64,000 bases of DNA from Tilletiaria anomala UBC 951 (GCF_000711695.1 NW_013546957.1:38761-102760); one strand, 5' to 3'; positions 45,728 through 58,335 are shown, counted from the first letter of the stretch. Made by a program: numbers and translations. The notes: generated by a model not told the origin, from the sequence alone.

Positions 45728-48708
45728 TCAAAAGCGTCCGTTCTTCACCATGTCAAAAGGGGTCTTGGGTCTTACATCTTTGTGTGTTTGACCATGCCTT
45801 GTGACCTTGTCTGCGCCACTCTGCTTCTTCGCTGCCTGCTTCTCCTCGACTCTGCGTCCCTTTGCCGCCTCCTTCTCCTCTTGTGCCCAAATGACCGGCT
45901 CTTCGCGCCCGACAGACTCCTCCCACTCGAGCACATTCGGGTCCATGCGTACTTTGGAAGGGTGGAATCCGGTCACTTGGATGCCGCCAAGGTGCGTCGC
46001 GCGGGAAAGGGCGACGTAGGCTTGCCCCTTCTCGAACGTCTTTGATAAGTCAATCTTGACCTTGTCGAGCGTCTGGCCCTGCGCTTTGTGGATCGACATA
46101 GACCATGCGAGAATCAGAGGGACCTGCGAGAGCACACACGCGCATCAAGCCGAACACAAAGGCCTCAGTCCCGAGCCGAACAAGCAGAGAAAGCCCAATT
46201 CAGACCCACCTGAATGCGCGAAGCCTCCTCATGCCCTATGTGAGACTCGACAGCAAATATGAGCGGTACCATGAGGACCGTCTGACCATTGACGAATTGC
46301 ACGACGGGGTAGAGCACCCCCTCGTCGGCATACTCGATGCCGTTGGGTAGTGCACCGTTCACACGCTTGCTCCCGGCAGCGATACCGACTTCGATGGCTT
46401 CCTTGTCGTACGCCAAGTCAAGCGCATTACGCTCTGCTTCCGCACGATTGTCGTTCGATTCTTCCAACGTCAGCGCCGGGACATTAAGCTTGGGAGCCGA
46501 CGGTTTGCCGTCGATCATTTCTGCTCGCCCACTTGCACCTGGCTCGAGCTTTGCCGCGATATTGCCAAGCTCTCCCTCCGCTTCGATGGTGCGAGCCCCC
46601 CACTTCGCATTGGTGCTCTTTTGCCCTTGTTTGTCATGTATAGGGACTGATCCCTCCATTCGGCCGATTGAAGAGCTGCCTGTCAGTTGCTTGTCTCCAT
46701 CCACAAGCGCGCTCTTGCGTCCAGTTTGTTGTGAACTTGGCTCCGCCTTGACCGGCGCAGGCTCTCTTTCTGCTTGCTTTGACTCATGCGCCATACTGGC
46801 AGCAGCCGCGTCAGGATCCGGCTTCGCTTGACTTTTAATTCCCATCTCGGATGTAGAAGCTTGAGCGCCGCGCCAGACCTTTGAGTCGCCTCGCAAGTGC
46901 AGTTGAGACCGCTCGTATACATCATCGACCCAAGCCGTACCATTGACCCTCGCATTCGAAATTAGTTCACCTTTAACGCGCTTGCTTCCGACATTGTTCG
47001 CAAAGTCGTTCGGATCTGGCTTGACCTTCTTGTCATCGTCCATCAAGTATGCGTTGCCGTATTCGTTTTCAATCAATTGAGTCTTACCAGAGACGGACTG
47101 AAAGCCAACGACTTTGCCTCTACTGCCGTTAACGAGACCGTTAGAGAGGTTCTTGATGAGCATCACCTGCGCACCCTCCTTGATCTCCACCTTGTGGAGA
47201 GCAATCATGTGGCGGTCAAGGAATGTCCTGATTTCATCTTCTTTTTGCTTGTAAGCATGCGAGCCTGGCGTCAGACGGTCGATTCCATGCACAGCGCTCC
47301 TGTCCAGAGAAGTGTAGCTGACCAGCTCGCCCGGCAGCTCTTGTAGGCGCGTCTCATTTGCATCTTTGACTTGATTGCGGGTGGGAAAGAGCTCTGTCGG
47401 TAGAATTCCGTCAGATGTATCAAGCGGACGCGATAGTGCATAGTATTGCGCGATAGTGTCCTGGGAGAGTCGCGAACGTCTGGTCTCTTCGAGCATCCTA
47501 ACGAATTTAGGGTCTGACTGACGGAAGACCGTTTTGAGCACGATCGTTCGAGGGATGCACGCGGTCCATGCCTTGGCATCGAAAACGAATCGTGATTTGT
47601 ACGATTGACACAACTTCTGGTAAGCAAGTTTCTCCTTCCTTTGAGAGTCAGAGCTCCCATTCCAGATGGTTGGGTTCGTGATGACAGGAGGAAGCTGGTA
47701 AAAGTCTCCGACCATGACAAGTTGCAAGCCGCCAAATGGCTTTGTACTGCTTCGTATATCCTTGGCGACGTAGTCAAGCTTATCGAAAAGCACTGCGTCA
47801 AGCATGGAGATTTCATCCACGAGGAGGACCTTGCACTCTTGCCACCGTTGCCGCACGGGCACTTTCTTGCGGACACTCTTGGCCAATGCCGGGGCAGGCA
47901 GGTTGCCAAGGCCGATTCCAGCCCACGAGTGCAGAGTCTGCCCGCCGACGTGCAGTGCTGCAATGCCAGTCATAGCGCATATGCCGATTCTTGAGGGACC
48001 GTACTTGGCCCGCAGGGCCTTGACCACTGCGCGGAGCAGTACCGACTTTCCTGTGCCCGCACCGCCAGTGAACATAAGAGACCTGCCGCTCTCGACAATC
48101 ATGTTCATTATGGACCTTTGCTCGAGCGAAAGTGGCGGTTCGCCATCGAGGCGAGGAGGAGGCGGCAGGTCCATGCCTTCCCACAGATGAGCATCTTCAT
48201 CCTCGCCCTCATCTACGAACGCCTGTGCTATTAGCTCGACGGCCTTTCCGTTTACATTGGCTCCAGGGATCGATTCCACGTCCAGGGCGGATACAGAGTA
48301 AGATGAGGACTCTCCTTCATTGTCTTTCTGCTTGATTTCGCCCTCAGAGTCTGTGTCGCTGTCGATCACCTCTGTAGATGAGAAGAGCGCATACAGTCAG
48401 GTCTGTGAATGCTTAGCTGAAGCTCAATTGCGGCGTACGTATTGACTCTTGCTCCTGCTTCTTGATCTTGCGAATCTTGCTAGCAGAAAGCTCGGCCCTG
48501 ATGAGTCGCCCAGGCCAGTATCAGCAGGGCGGTCAGTTCCTTTACGGCGCCTCTGCGATGCAGACTCGCGATCTGCTCACCATTTTTCGTACGCAGGTGC
48601 AGCCCTTTTCTTGCTGGAAGACGCCACTAGTACGCTATCTTCATCCTCCGTTTTAGCCCACCTGCCTCCAAAGGAGGGTATCCGGGAGGCCAATGCGCCT
48701 GCCGGCAT
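45728..48708 (-). CDS. PIF1: Pif1-family 5'-3' DNA helicase
   Basis: Four exons, 48708-48581, 48497-48439, 48371-46210 and 46123-45728, about 914 residues. Known role: removes telomerase and unwinds G-quadruplexes, R-loops and D-loops in nucleus and mitochondrion. The splices restore [17 protein letters not shown], then the helicase core: Walker [35 protein letters not shown], and Walker [11 protein letters not shown]. These are followed by [24 protein letters not shown] and the Pif1 signature near [16 protein letters not shown]. The final exon adds [18 protein letters not shown] and [19 protein letters not shown]. About 200 residues of Ser/Lys/Glu-rich sequence (about 525-690) interrupt the core before the last motifs. 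ATG 48708 is the first in frame. ACGCGT lies about 320 bases upstream (49025-49030). Confidence 0.93.
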
Positions 48709-49438
48709 TTTGCTTGCCTAGCGGATGGCGGATGGGCTACTCCCGATTAAAAGTGACGCCGGTGGTCCAGTTACCTTCCGATAATCTCTTTGCCTATTGA
48801 TCCCTCCAGCAAGCTTTCAGCACGTCTTCTGAACCCGTGCACTGCAGGTTCAAATGTGCACTGTGCTTCCTGCTTCCTTTTGAAAGAAGTGAGCTTTGTG
48901 CTATGGCTCTCAAATGGTGACATCCAATTGCTGAGGCGGTGGCCAGTCAAGTGTCCATTAAAGTCAAGATGTTAGCCCAAATTTTGGGTGCTTCTGTTGT
49001 GCTTCACGTTCACGACACGGCGCGACGCGTTACCGCGGTAAATCCAGGGATTTCCCATTCCCCCTGACTTTGCTGTTTGCCCTACTCCGGCTTTCCACAA
49101 CGCGGCTGGGCCGGCGCATGCTGTGGCACTGCCAAGTGCCAGGGCGGCAGCTGCGCTGGCTTTTCTAAGAATAGCTTCTCACAATAGGTCACAGTTGGGT
49201 CCATCATCGCCGGATGGATCCATTTGCTGTGTTCCTCTCTTGTGTCGGACCCGAGCATCATCGACTACTTTCACTGGCGTCGGAGCGTTTTCAGTGCCGC
49301 CGAAGAGCAGAAAAGGATATCGGCAAAGGTCAGCTCCATCGAGCGCAGCAACGATAACCTTGCCCAGCTTCCGGTGCGACGAGCGGGGTCTGCCCTGCGT
49401 CTGGCGCATCCCACTCGTTATCAGCAGCAACCACAGCT
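48709..49438. promoter_or_regulatory. divergent region PIF1 / PEX13
   Basis: 730 bases between the two starts. It contains ACGCGT at 49025-49030 inside a CG-rich patch (GCGCGACGCGTTACCGCGGTAA). A frame at 49123-49614 overlaps the PEX13 start in another frame and shows no family features. Confidence 0.45.
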
Positions 49439-50894
49439 ATGCCAGCACCACCCAAGCCTTGGGAGCGAGCAGGTGTGGGAGCAGCGGCAGGGGTGGCAGC
49501 GTCGTCGGCCAGCTCGCTTACCACGAGCACCGCAGCCTCGACCGGAGTAGACAGCGTTCTACCTTCAGTCCCAGAGCGCCCATCTTCTCTTGCCCAGACA
49601 TCCGCGGTTGGTGAGTACGCTAAACACGACCTGGTGATTATCCACCGGGATCTCCAACTGAGATATTGTTCCTCGCAGGCGCATATGGAAGGTCAGCATA
49701 TAGCCCCTATGGGGCTGGTGTTGGCGCCTATGGCTCAACCTACGGCACTCTAGGTTCCACATACGGGGGGACATACGGCTCATCCTACTCGCCTTACTCG
49801 CGGCTTGGAGCCATGGGCACAGGGTATGGAGGTATTGGCGGTTATGGAGGATACGGAGGCTACGCAGGTGGCCTAGGATACGGCGGCTATGGTGGGATGG
49901 GCATGGGAATGGGAATGGGAATGGGCATGGGCATGCCAGGGATGCCGGGTCAGCCGCCTGAGGCATCACTCACACAGCGCATGGAGGCCGGCACTCAAGC
50001 AACTTTCGAGCTGATCAGTAGCATTGTTGGCGCTTTCGGCGGCTTTGCGCAAATGCTCGAAAGCACATTCATGGCGACGCACAGCTCATTCTTCGCCATG
50101 GTTGGGGTTGCAGACCAATTTGCACACTTGCGAAACTACCTCGGTCAGGTCCTTTCCATCTTTGCACTGGCCCGGTGGCTGAAGAACATTCTACTCCGAG
50201 TCACGGGCAAGGCGCCAGCTGTCGAGCTCGACCGGCGAGAGTTCAAGGACTTTGCAGCTAATGGTGGCGCAGCGCCGGGCGCGAAACCACGGCCAAGCAA
50301 GCGGCCGCTGATCGTTTTCTTCCTTGCGGTCATTGGTTTGCCTTACCTGATGAGCAAGCTTGTCAGGCTCATTACACAAAGACAGGAAGCCGAGCGAAAG
50401 CGATTAGAGCAAATGGGCGGCGAGCAGCATCACGGTATGCTGCCTGGCCACCAAGGCGGCGGGATGATCGCATCCGGGCCGCAGGGTGCCAATGAGGTGC
50501 TCGACCCCAGCAAATTAACGTTTGTCCGCGCTCTATTTGCGTACCCTGCCGCAGATCCGCTCGAGCTGAGTCTGCAGCCGAATGACATTGTCGCAGTTCT
50601 CAGTAAGCATGACCCGCAGACTGGGCAAGAGTCACAATGGTGGAAAGGGCGGACACGCGATGGACGCATCGGATGGTTCCCTAGCACGTGAGTCTTCTTT
50701 TCGAGTTAATTTCAGCGCATCCAAGTCACTGATCGCTCGCTCACTCCAGATATGTGGAGTCCTTGGAGACCGCTAAAGCAAAGGCTGCCAAGGCGGCTGA
50801 AGCAAAGGAAGGGACAAGCGAGGCCAAAGTGATCGAACCGGAGGACAAGGCGAAAGCGTCGGCCAAGAAGGCCGCCACTGCTGCCTCTCGGTAA
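49439..50894 (+). CDS. PEX13: Pex13 peroxisomal docking protein with SH3 domain
   Basis: Three exons, 49439-49610, 49679-50687 and 50750-50894, about 441 residues. Known role: peroxisomal membrane docking factor (with Pex14) through which Pex5 and Pex7 deliver cargo. Order: MPAPPKPWERAG start, Pro/Ser/Ala-rich region, and a Tyr-Gly-rich domain (about 58-145) with GYGG repeats ending in a run of Gly-Met dipeptides (49900-49935). Next is the Pex13 core (FELISSIVGAFGGFAQMLES and STFMATHSSFFAMVGVADQF) and a second membrane segment PLIVFFLAVIGLPYLMSKLV. The C-terminal SH3 domain is RALFAYPAADPLELSLQPND, WWKGRTRDGRIGWFPSTYVE. A charged Ala/Lys tail follows. YG-rich parts of Pex13 are known to form the import meshwork. 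The peroxisomal Lon at 12.6 kb is a potential cargo. Confidence 0.95.
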
Positions 50895-51381
50895 TCGCGC
50901 ATTGCAGCACACATCCACACATGTCTGATGGTTCGTGTGCGACTTGAAGGATGTATTTGTAGTGTTCTTTATAAGTGTATGTGCAGTGGAATGCGCTCCT
51001 CGAGGATGGGCCTACATATTCAAAAGCTCGCTGTATTGGGACCCAGCCGCCTGGGCCCAATGGGCACCCCTTGGAATATAGTAATTTTCTACCGAATACC
51101 GGACTTTTAGCCGGCGAAACGGAGGCGGAGGTCGATATACTGTTGAAATTGAAAGTAGAAACCATTCAGCAACCCCATTCAATACTGCGAGGACCCAAAG
51201 GATAAAGAAACGCAGTGAGAAAAGCGTGAAAAGCGGTAAAGAATTCACCGAGGACTGAACTCTCGAGAGTCGAAGCCCGAACGACGACGCGCTGAGCCTC
51301 CTGGTTCAAAGCTTGGACATATCACTTCACGTCTTGCCTCCGCCCGTCAGACAATTACATTGTCGTCGACTGCATGCAGAG
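50895..51381. other. intergenic PEX13 to GOT1
   Basis: About 490 bases on the same strand. Short overlapping frames only. It should hold the PEX13 terminator and GOT1 promoter; no motif recognised. Confidence 0.5.
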
Positions 51382-52020
51382 ATGTGGCTCACAGATCAGC
51401 AGAGTGAGTGGCGAAGCGAGATGCGTTCGCTTCCCGAATGCCCAGCACCCTCCTTCTGACCATCTGCATTTTCCCTGGTTCGCCTCGTCTGGTATCGGTT
51501 CGCGTGACTGCGCGCCCACTGCTGCTTGCAGAAATCGGAGTCGGCCTGGTTTCCTTTGGCACCTTTTTCCTCTTCCTAGGCGTCCTATTGTTCTTCGATG
51601 CGGCTCTTCTTGCGCTGGGAAATGTTCTCTTCACCGGCGGCATCACGCTGCTAATCGGGCCGCAGAAGACGTTCTACTTCTTCGCACGCAAGCAGAAGAT
51701 CCGCGGGACAGCATGCTTTTTCGCGGGGATGCTTTTAGTCTTCATGAAGTGGACTTTTATCGGCATGATCATCGAAGCGATAGGCTTTCTCAATCTGTTT
51801 GGGTAGGTCCGCATTGTACTTTTCGCAAAAGCTGTACTCGACCAAGCTGACACCCGCTTGTGGTACGGATAGTGATTTTTTCCCGGTCATCCTTAACTTC
51901 CTACGGCAATTGCCCTTCATTGGCAATCTCCTCTCACTACCAGGTATCAGAGAGGTGAGCAGACAATTCAATGCTATGTTTGGGCCTCGCACTGAAACAT
52001 CGGACCATATTTACGTGTGA
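51382..52020 (+). CDS. GOT1: Got1 Golgi transport membrane protein
   Basis: Three exons, 51382-51403 (22 nt), 51532-51802 and 51873-52020, about 146 residues, the usual family length. Known role: small four-helix membrane protein of early Golgi/COPII vesicles that assists ER-Golgi traffic. Splicing gives MWLTDQQKIGVGLVSFGTFF, the hallmark Got1 N-terminus. Further marks are FLGVLLFFDAALLALGNVLF, GPQKTFYFFARKQKIRGTAC, and GFLNLFGDFFPVILNFLRQL followed by NLLSLPGI. BOS1, next on the same strand, acts in the same step; this is suggestive but fungal neighbours need not be co-regulated. Confidence 0.94.
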
Positions 52021-52619
52021 CACCCGCACGCAGGTGTTGGACAAGCTCGCAGGGTCACGACAATCAGCAGTCTAGAGGGAACCCAGTGCCATCGTCTTAC
52101 TTGTAGCATCTCACACGATACATGAAGGACAGTGAAGCGCTCATTCGAGCTGGTCGCGAACGGCGGTCGAGAAACGTAAAGCCTACGGCGCATCTAAGGA
52201 AACCCAACTGAGACTTACTGCCAGACTAGAAGTCTCGTTGGTTAATCTATTTTCTTAAGCCTGAAACGCAAGCATTATACACACAATTGTCCCGTACGCC
52301 ATACTCACATGACTATTCAGCACTGTCGCTTCTAGCGTGACAAATGGATGTTTCTGTCTGTAGCGCGTTGGATTTGGTTTCACGATTGTCCGGCTGAATT
52401 TCTCGTTGGGTATGCTCCGCGTTTCTGAGCAGTGTTCCTTTTTGGCGGGAGACGCGTACATCTTTGTCGTTGTTACTCATCGATCGCTACACTGAGACAT
52501 AGATCGCCTGAGGTGACCTTGAACATTTCAAGCACGGCCTTGCCAATCTTTCGGATGCCATTAGACTGCAGGAGAAGGCCTCAGACAAAGCTGCTGCGAA
52601 GTGAGAGGTAACCGCAGAG
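52021..52619. other. intergenic GOT1 to BOS1
   Basis: About 600 bases, moderately AT-rich. One ACGCGT (around 52451) is present. No gene or repeat recognised. Confidence 0.5.
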
Positions 52620-53695
52620 ATGAACTCGCTGTACAATCTGGCGCTGCGCCAGTCTTCGTCTCTGCAAGCCGACCTTGCTCGCCTGGATTCCGACACAAGT
52701 GGTACTTCGAGCGCAGCGCTCCAAGGTCAGCTGACAGCCACCTTTTCGGCCTTCTCGCGAACTGTGGACGATTATGAGGGTATGGCCAAACGCGAGCTCG
52801 TGCAGTCGAAGCAGGAAAAAGCGTTGGAGCGGGTGAAGAAGTTCAGAGATGAAGAAAAGGAGCTCAAGACGCAATTCGAGCGGCTAAAGAACAGAGCAAA
52901 GGTGATTAGCATCAATGTGAAGGTCTGAGCACCCACGCAGACTTGTGCTTATTCCTCACGTCTGTGGTCTCTCTTCTCTTGCGAAGCTCGTGCCTTTGGT
53001 GAATACGAACGGTTTGACGGCTGGCAATGCAGCGGGCTCGTCATCATCCTACAACCTTCGATCTCCTACGTCACCTGGCTTCCAAGGCGTAGCGGAGTCG
53101 CCATATGCATCACTACACGCCCGAGGCTCTTCAAGTGCAGCGCTGTACCAAGCACATACCACGATCGGCGGGATAGACCCCGGTCCAGATCCACGGTCGG
53201 CCTACAAGATGAACGCATCCGCAGCCGCCATGTTTGGCAATGTGGGCACTGGCAGCGGCTATTCAGCGCGGGAATCGCACGCATTGCGAGAACACTCCTT
53301 CATTGAGCAGACAGAGAACCAGCTGGATGCCTTTATCTCACAAGGGAAGGAGGTGTGGGAGAACCTCGTCGAGCAGCGGCAGATCCTCAAAGGCACAAGG
53401 CGCAAATTGCTCGATGCTGCAAATACGCTCGGTCTCAGTCGCGACGTCATCGTAAGTGCACAAGTCCAAAAATTCTGACTGGAAAGCCTCATGTGTCTCT
53501 TTGATTAACCCTGTCGTAATGCACAGGGCTACATTGAGCGGCGAAGCACTCAAGACAACATCATCTTTATGATCGGCGCGATCTTTACGCTGGTGTGCTT
53601 CTGTGAGTGATTGGTCCTTACTTGCTGTGCTGCGCTATGTGGTACTGATGCGCTTACCATGAATGGCAGATTACATTTACAAATGGTTCGGCTAG
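52620..53695 (+). CDS. BOS1: Bos1 ER-Golgi SNARE (Qb)
   Basis: Four exons: 52620 to 52901 or 52922 (two phase-0 donors fit), 52987-53451, 53527-53602 and 53670-53695; about 282 or 289 residues. Known role: v-SNARE on ER-derived vesicles, pairing with Sed5, Bet1 and Sec22 for fusion at the Golgi. The N-terminus MNSLYNLALRQSSSLQADL matches Bos1. The SNARE helix is ENQLDAFISQGKEVWENLVE, QRQILKGTRRKLLDAANTLG, then LSRDVIGYIERRSTQDNIIF. A C-terminal anchor follows (FMIGAIFTLVCFYYIYKWFG) with nothing after it, as expected of a tail-anchored protein. A Ser/Ala-rich linker separates the N-terminal helices from the SNARE motif. Its stop lies 36 bases from the stop of the convergent minus-strand gene. 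Confidence 0.93.
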
Positions 53696-53731
53696 CATTT
53701 CTGATACCCAATATATTATATTCGTCTCTAT

Positions 53732-56700
53732 CTACTCGTCTTCGTCATCCGACGGACTCTCGATAGAATACTTGAACTGCTGGATGATGATACGCGTCTT
53801 CTTCAGGCGCGGCGAAAGTGGATGCTCTGCTTCAGAGACATTGCCGTGGCGGTCAAAATTGCAGAAGTTCTGTACCGCAGGAATGACAAGCGTCGATCAG
53901 TATTCTGTAGGCGCTCACGCGGACATGATTCGTGAACTCACCTCTTTCAACAGCAGGCTCTTGCAAGGCTGACAGTCCTTCGCAAGAATCTTTCTCTCCC
54001 CCAGCTCAAGACCGGGTTCGGTAGAGTACTTGTCCGATGGGCCAACGAACAGAGCCTTGTGCCAACGGACCCCTTTTGCTTTGTACCCTCGAATAGGTGT
54101 CTGGTACACCTGAGCGTCGCCGGCCCCAAGGCGATGCTCCTTGATCGCTTGCATCAGCTGTAGCGCCTCTTCGACGTCGTCTTGTGACCGCTCGCTCTCA
54201 ACACTGGTGCGGTTCTTTGCGCGATTCGCCCTTGCCGTCGCAGCGTCTGCTTTCGAAAGTTTCACGGCTCCACCAATGCGAGGAATCTTCGCGGACGGAC
54301 TTGGAGGCTTCGCACCGTCGATGTACACCTCGCGATACTCGAGTTGAGCGACCCACACCTCGTTCTTGCGAGTGTTCCTTGTCGTCAAGCGAGCCAAATC
54401 CGGAGCTGACATAGGTATCACAGGTGCGATACCAGCGCGTAGTCCCACAGGTGCTGAAACCGAAGTTGCATTTGCCGACCGGTTCGAAACTTCTTCGGAC
54501 TGTGATTGTGACGCGTTTCGAACGCGAGCCGTTCGCGGCGGCATCGATGATGAGAGGGCTACGGAAGGAGCCAGAAGGCTATCACTGGAAGGCGTTTTGC
54601 TAGATGTGAAGCTGGTCTGCCTGCTTTCAGCAGTAAACTGTCCCTTCTCAACCGTCGCTGCGGTACTGTTCGATGTTGGCGTTAATTTTGTCGGCGAAAA
54701 AACTGGCTGAGGTACGAACGGCCCGCGATCGACCCTGTTGGATGCTGCACTCTGTTTAAGCGGAGACCGACTGTCTGACATTTGCGATGATGGTGGGCTC
54801 GGGCCACGAGGCGTTGGCGACGGCCCGCGCATAGCACCGGCTGTCCGAATGATACCCATGAGACGAGGAACGGTCGGCTCGTTACGTGCAATAGTGGCTG
54901 TCTCTCTAGTAGCAGCAGCGGCAGCAGCAGCAGCAGCCTCCGCATTGGCTCGCCGCCACCCGGGACCGGCTGCACGGACGATCGGTTTCACTGGAGAAGT
55001 CGGCTTTGGAGTGACCTTTGCAGATGGGGCTGCTGCACTCGACGCGACAGACCTACGATTTGTGGGTACCGGCACGGGTCGTGGTGGCCGCGGCGCTGAC
55101 GCGGACGGAGTCCCGGAGGAGGGGAGCAGCACGCGCTTGGCTGAGGCAAGACGCCCGGCGGCAGGCCGACGCTCCATGACCGGCCCATCACTACTGGCAG
55201 CGGATGGAGCGGAACTGCCCGGTAGCGCCGCCGCCATAGAAGCTGGAGCTGGTCGATATGAAAGTGTTGCAGCTGGCGCGAGCGTGTGCGGCGCAGCGGG
55301 TTTGGCGTCGCGCGCTTCTGTTGCAACTAGGCTTTTTGACACTGCAGTGTCCAAGGTCGCTGACGTGAGCTTTACCTCGGACGCAGCCACATCACGACTT
55401 GCAGTGGCCGCCACTGCTGGTCTCCCAGCTGCAGCACCCTTCAATTTCGGATTCGACTCCGACAGCGAACGGGCCGTAGCAGCTGGCCTAGGAACGGTGG
55501 TTGGCACCGGTATCACCTTGCTGCGCACACATTTTGCGGGAGCTGGAATTTTGCGAATCGGGGCCGCGACCGGCGTAGGAATTGCAGAAGGAGGAAGCTT
55601 GCGAGTCACGCCCGACTTTGGTCGCACCAGTCCGCATTTCTGAGGAAGCACTGAGGACTTGGAAGCGCCCATGGGTGTTATACGTGGAACAGGTCGAACG
55701 ACTGAACCCTTTTGCAGAGGGCCCCGGTCGTTCACAGGAGCTATTAGCACCGAAGTGCGCTGGGTAGTAGAGGAGAGTAAGGTCTCAGCCGGATCTGATA
55801 TGGAGGCTTCGTAGGTGTCTGTAGGAGCCTGGCACTGGCTTTCTGGACGGCCCTCAAAAGGCATAAACACTGCCTCGACTTCGGCCTGCGACGCTGAGAG
55901 GATGGAGCACTTCAAAGGCATCGTGGTTGAATGCGACAGCACTGTCGTCGAGCTGCTTGAAGGTTTTGACGGTGACGACGACACCTTGAATGAGGATGAT
56001 GAAGGCTTTGAAGGCGAAAGCGTTGCGATCATGGCGTCTGCCCAAGAGCCGAGGATGGTGCCCATAGATGGCGACTGCGGCACTCGATTCGCTGGAGAAT
56101 GATGATCTGGTTTGCGCGGCGAGCTCTTCGTTGGACTGCTGCTTGCAAAGGGGTCGAACGCTATCTCTCGCAGCATGTTGCTTGCTGGCAACAATGGCGG
56201 AGGCATGTTCTCCTTGTCGATTGCATTCATTTTATGCTGCTGTTCCTGCAGTTGCTCCCATCCAAGCTCTTCGAGTTTTGCGCTGAGCCGCGCGGACCTC
56301 CTGCGCTGAGGTCTTGCAGGCGAGGTGTCGCCAAAATCACTGCCATTCGACGGCGACTGTCCGAAGGCATCCTGCAAAGCCAACCGATGCCTGCTGATCG
56401 GGCTAAACACCGCTGTCGAGAGTGCAACGCCGGGTGATGCCTCATTGCTCGCGATGCTGGCGTCCGCTGCTGCTGCAAGCGATGGCGCCAGTCGCTGCGG
56501 CGTAGCGGCATGCCCTACTTTTGGCCCTTCATCCTGCAACGCAGCAGCATCGGACGATGGCTGCACGACAAAGAGCTCAGGTTCTTTGGTTGCAGCAGCC
56601 TCGAGACCCATAGCGAACTCGAGGGCTAGATCCAATTCAAAAATCTCCACTGGCGAGCCTTGATCGATCTCGTCGTCCGCACCTTGGACTTTGCTGCGTT

Positions 56701-58335
56701 TCCCTGCGATACTCTCTGCGCTTTGATCGCATTTTTCTGCCTGCGCCCCAAGGGCATCCATCCCATCTTCCGCAACCTCGGCCTCTGATTGGGAAGTTGC
56801 ACGCTCAATCTGCTCTTCTGTCTGCTCTTCAGCATCGACTTCGTCTACTGCAGCACCTGCATAAGAGGGTGAGGCGATGACTGCGCTAGTAGAGTGCAAC
56901 TTTGCAAGCATGTCCGCCAGCTCATTGACTGCTGCGTGCACAGAGCTGTCGGCCTGGCTCAGCGGAGCGAGCGGCAGCGTGAAAGACACGTCGCCGGCAG
57001 CAGCAGCAGCCCCCTCATGAAAAGTCGTATCGAACCCGTCAGTGATGGTTTCATCTGCTGATATGGCCTGTGCGCGAGCCTGCAGTACGCGCATTGAAAT
57101 GGGCAGGTCTGGAGGTGCTTTCAGCTCGCGAGAAGGTTCTTGTGCTTCCACCAGTGCCGCTAAAGCTGCTGCTTTCTCTGAGGGTGCTGAGATTTCAGAC
57201 GACCCTGAACACATAAAAAAGCAAAGTATGATGAGCCAGTGCACACCGAGACGTACGAGTTCCTTTGCTTACTTTTCCCAGATGCTACCTCTTTCAGGTC
57301 CGTGCTACCTGTATCTTCTGCAGGATCGGAAATTGAGATCTCAGCATTTGGTTCGTCCCTGGCAAGCCCTGCAGTCGTTGTTGCAGAGCGTTGATCCTCC
57401 TGCTCAGCGACTGCATGTTGGAGAGACTCGGCTTCTACAGCAGATTTGCTAAGCACCGGGGACAGTGACGGTGATGGAATCTGCGAAACTGGTGCAAGTA
57501 AGCGACTGGACCTCAAGCTCGGCGACTCTGGTTCAGTGTCGGTGTCTTGCGCTTCCAGCTGCCGTGTGGTGTACGCTGAGCTACTCGGTCTCTCCGTGGT
57601 GTCTTGCACGCTGGAGGCGGAGGAAGACGGGACATTGAAATCGGGTTCCGAGTGCGCTTGCCTTTCGTTCGAATCTGCAGGAGGTAGGGTCCGCTCGAGG
57701 TCGGCAGCGGTCATCGTGCGCCTGCGCGCGAGATCCAAGCTGTCCCTCCGCAGCAAGCGCCTCTCGCGCAGCTTCGTTTCGTACTTGACTCTTCGCTCGT
57801 GCTCGGCGGTGGAAGGCGTGCCGAAGAAGATGACAGGCAGAGGTTTCCGCCGCTTGCGCCGGCGTGTCATGCTTTCGACGGCAGCAGCTGCCCCTTCGTG
57901 GTCGTTGCTCTCGGTGCTGGAATATGTCTCGCAGTTGGAAGTCGAGAGTTCCGAGTCAGACTCTTCAGTGGCTGCGGCAGAGTAGCCTTCAGCGTCATCG
58001 TCATCAACGTCGCTTGTGCACGCGGAAGCCGTGGGTGTGCTGGGAGCGTCGCTCGAGACGTGCTCGCGCGTCGAGGGCGAGTGCGGGAGCGTTGAGCGCG
58101 TGGACAAGCATGCGCTGTTCGCGCGAAGAGGCGTGGACGGAGGAAGACTGATCCCCAGGAGTGCTTTTGCCATCGCACGGGGGCTGCTCGGTGCGGGAGA
58201 TGTTGTCGATCGCGAGGGCTTGCATGGCGACTGGGTCGCATGAGCGCCATGCTCGGGTAGAAGGTGGTGCGGCGAGTTGTTGCTGTTCAAGTCGCCCAAC
58301 GCCTGCCGCTTGCGTGGCGACGATAGCATCGCCAT
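53732..58335 (-). CDS. large disordered protein with KEN-box and D-box-like motifs, unknown
   Basis: Three exons, 58335-57273, 57204-53942 and 53869-53732, about 1487 residues. I do not recognise the family. It begins MAMLSSPRKRQALGDLNSNN; RQALGDLN is very close to the destruction box of cyclins (RxALGxIxN). IDKENMPPP near residue 684 is a KEN box. Both are APC/C degrons, so a cell-cycle-controlled protein is inferred. A basic block (TRRRKRRKPLPVIFFGTPS) and a short charged helix follow early. Most of the rest is Ser/Pro/Ala-rich with many S/T-P sites. The last 200 residues look folded: VWVAQLEYREVYIDGA, YKAKGVRWHKALFVGPSDKY. A closing Cys set (AKDCQPCKSLLLKENFCNFD) completed by the last exon could bind metal. 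ACGCGT lies 215 bases upstream. Confidence 0.8.

Noticed and set aside
54738-55643. 301-codon plus-strand frame inside the KEN-box gene
   Set aside because: Antisense to a continuous Ser/Pro/Ala-rich minus-strand exon; Ala/Gly/Val-rich shadow composition.
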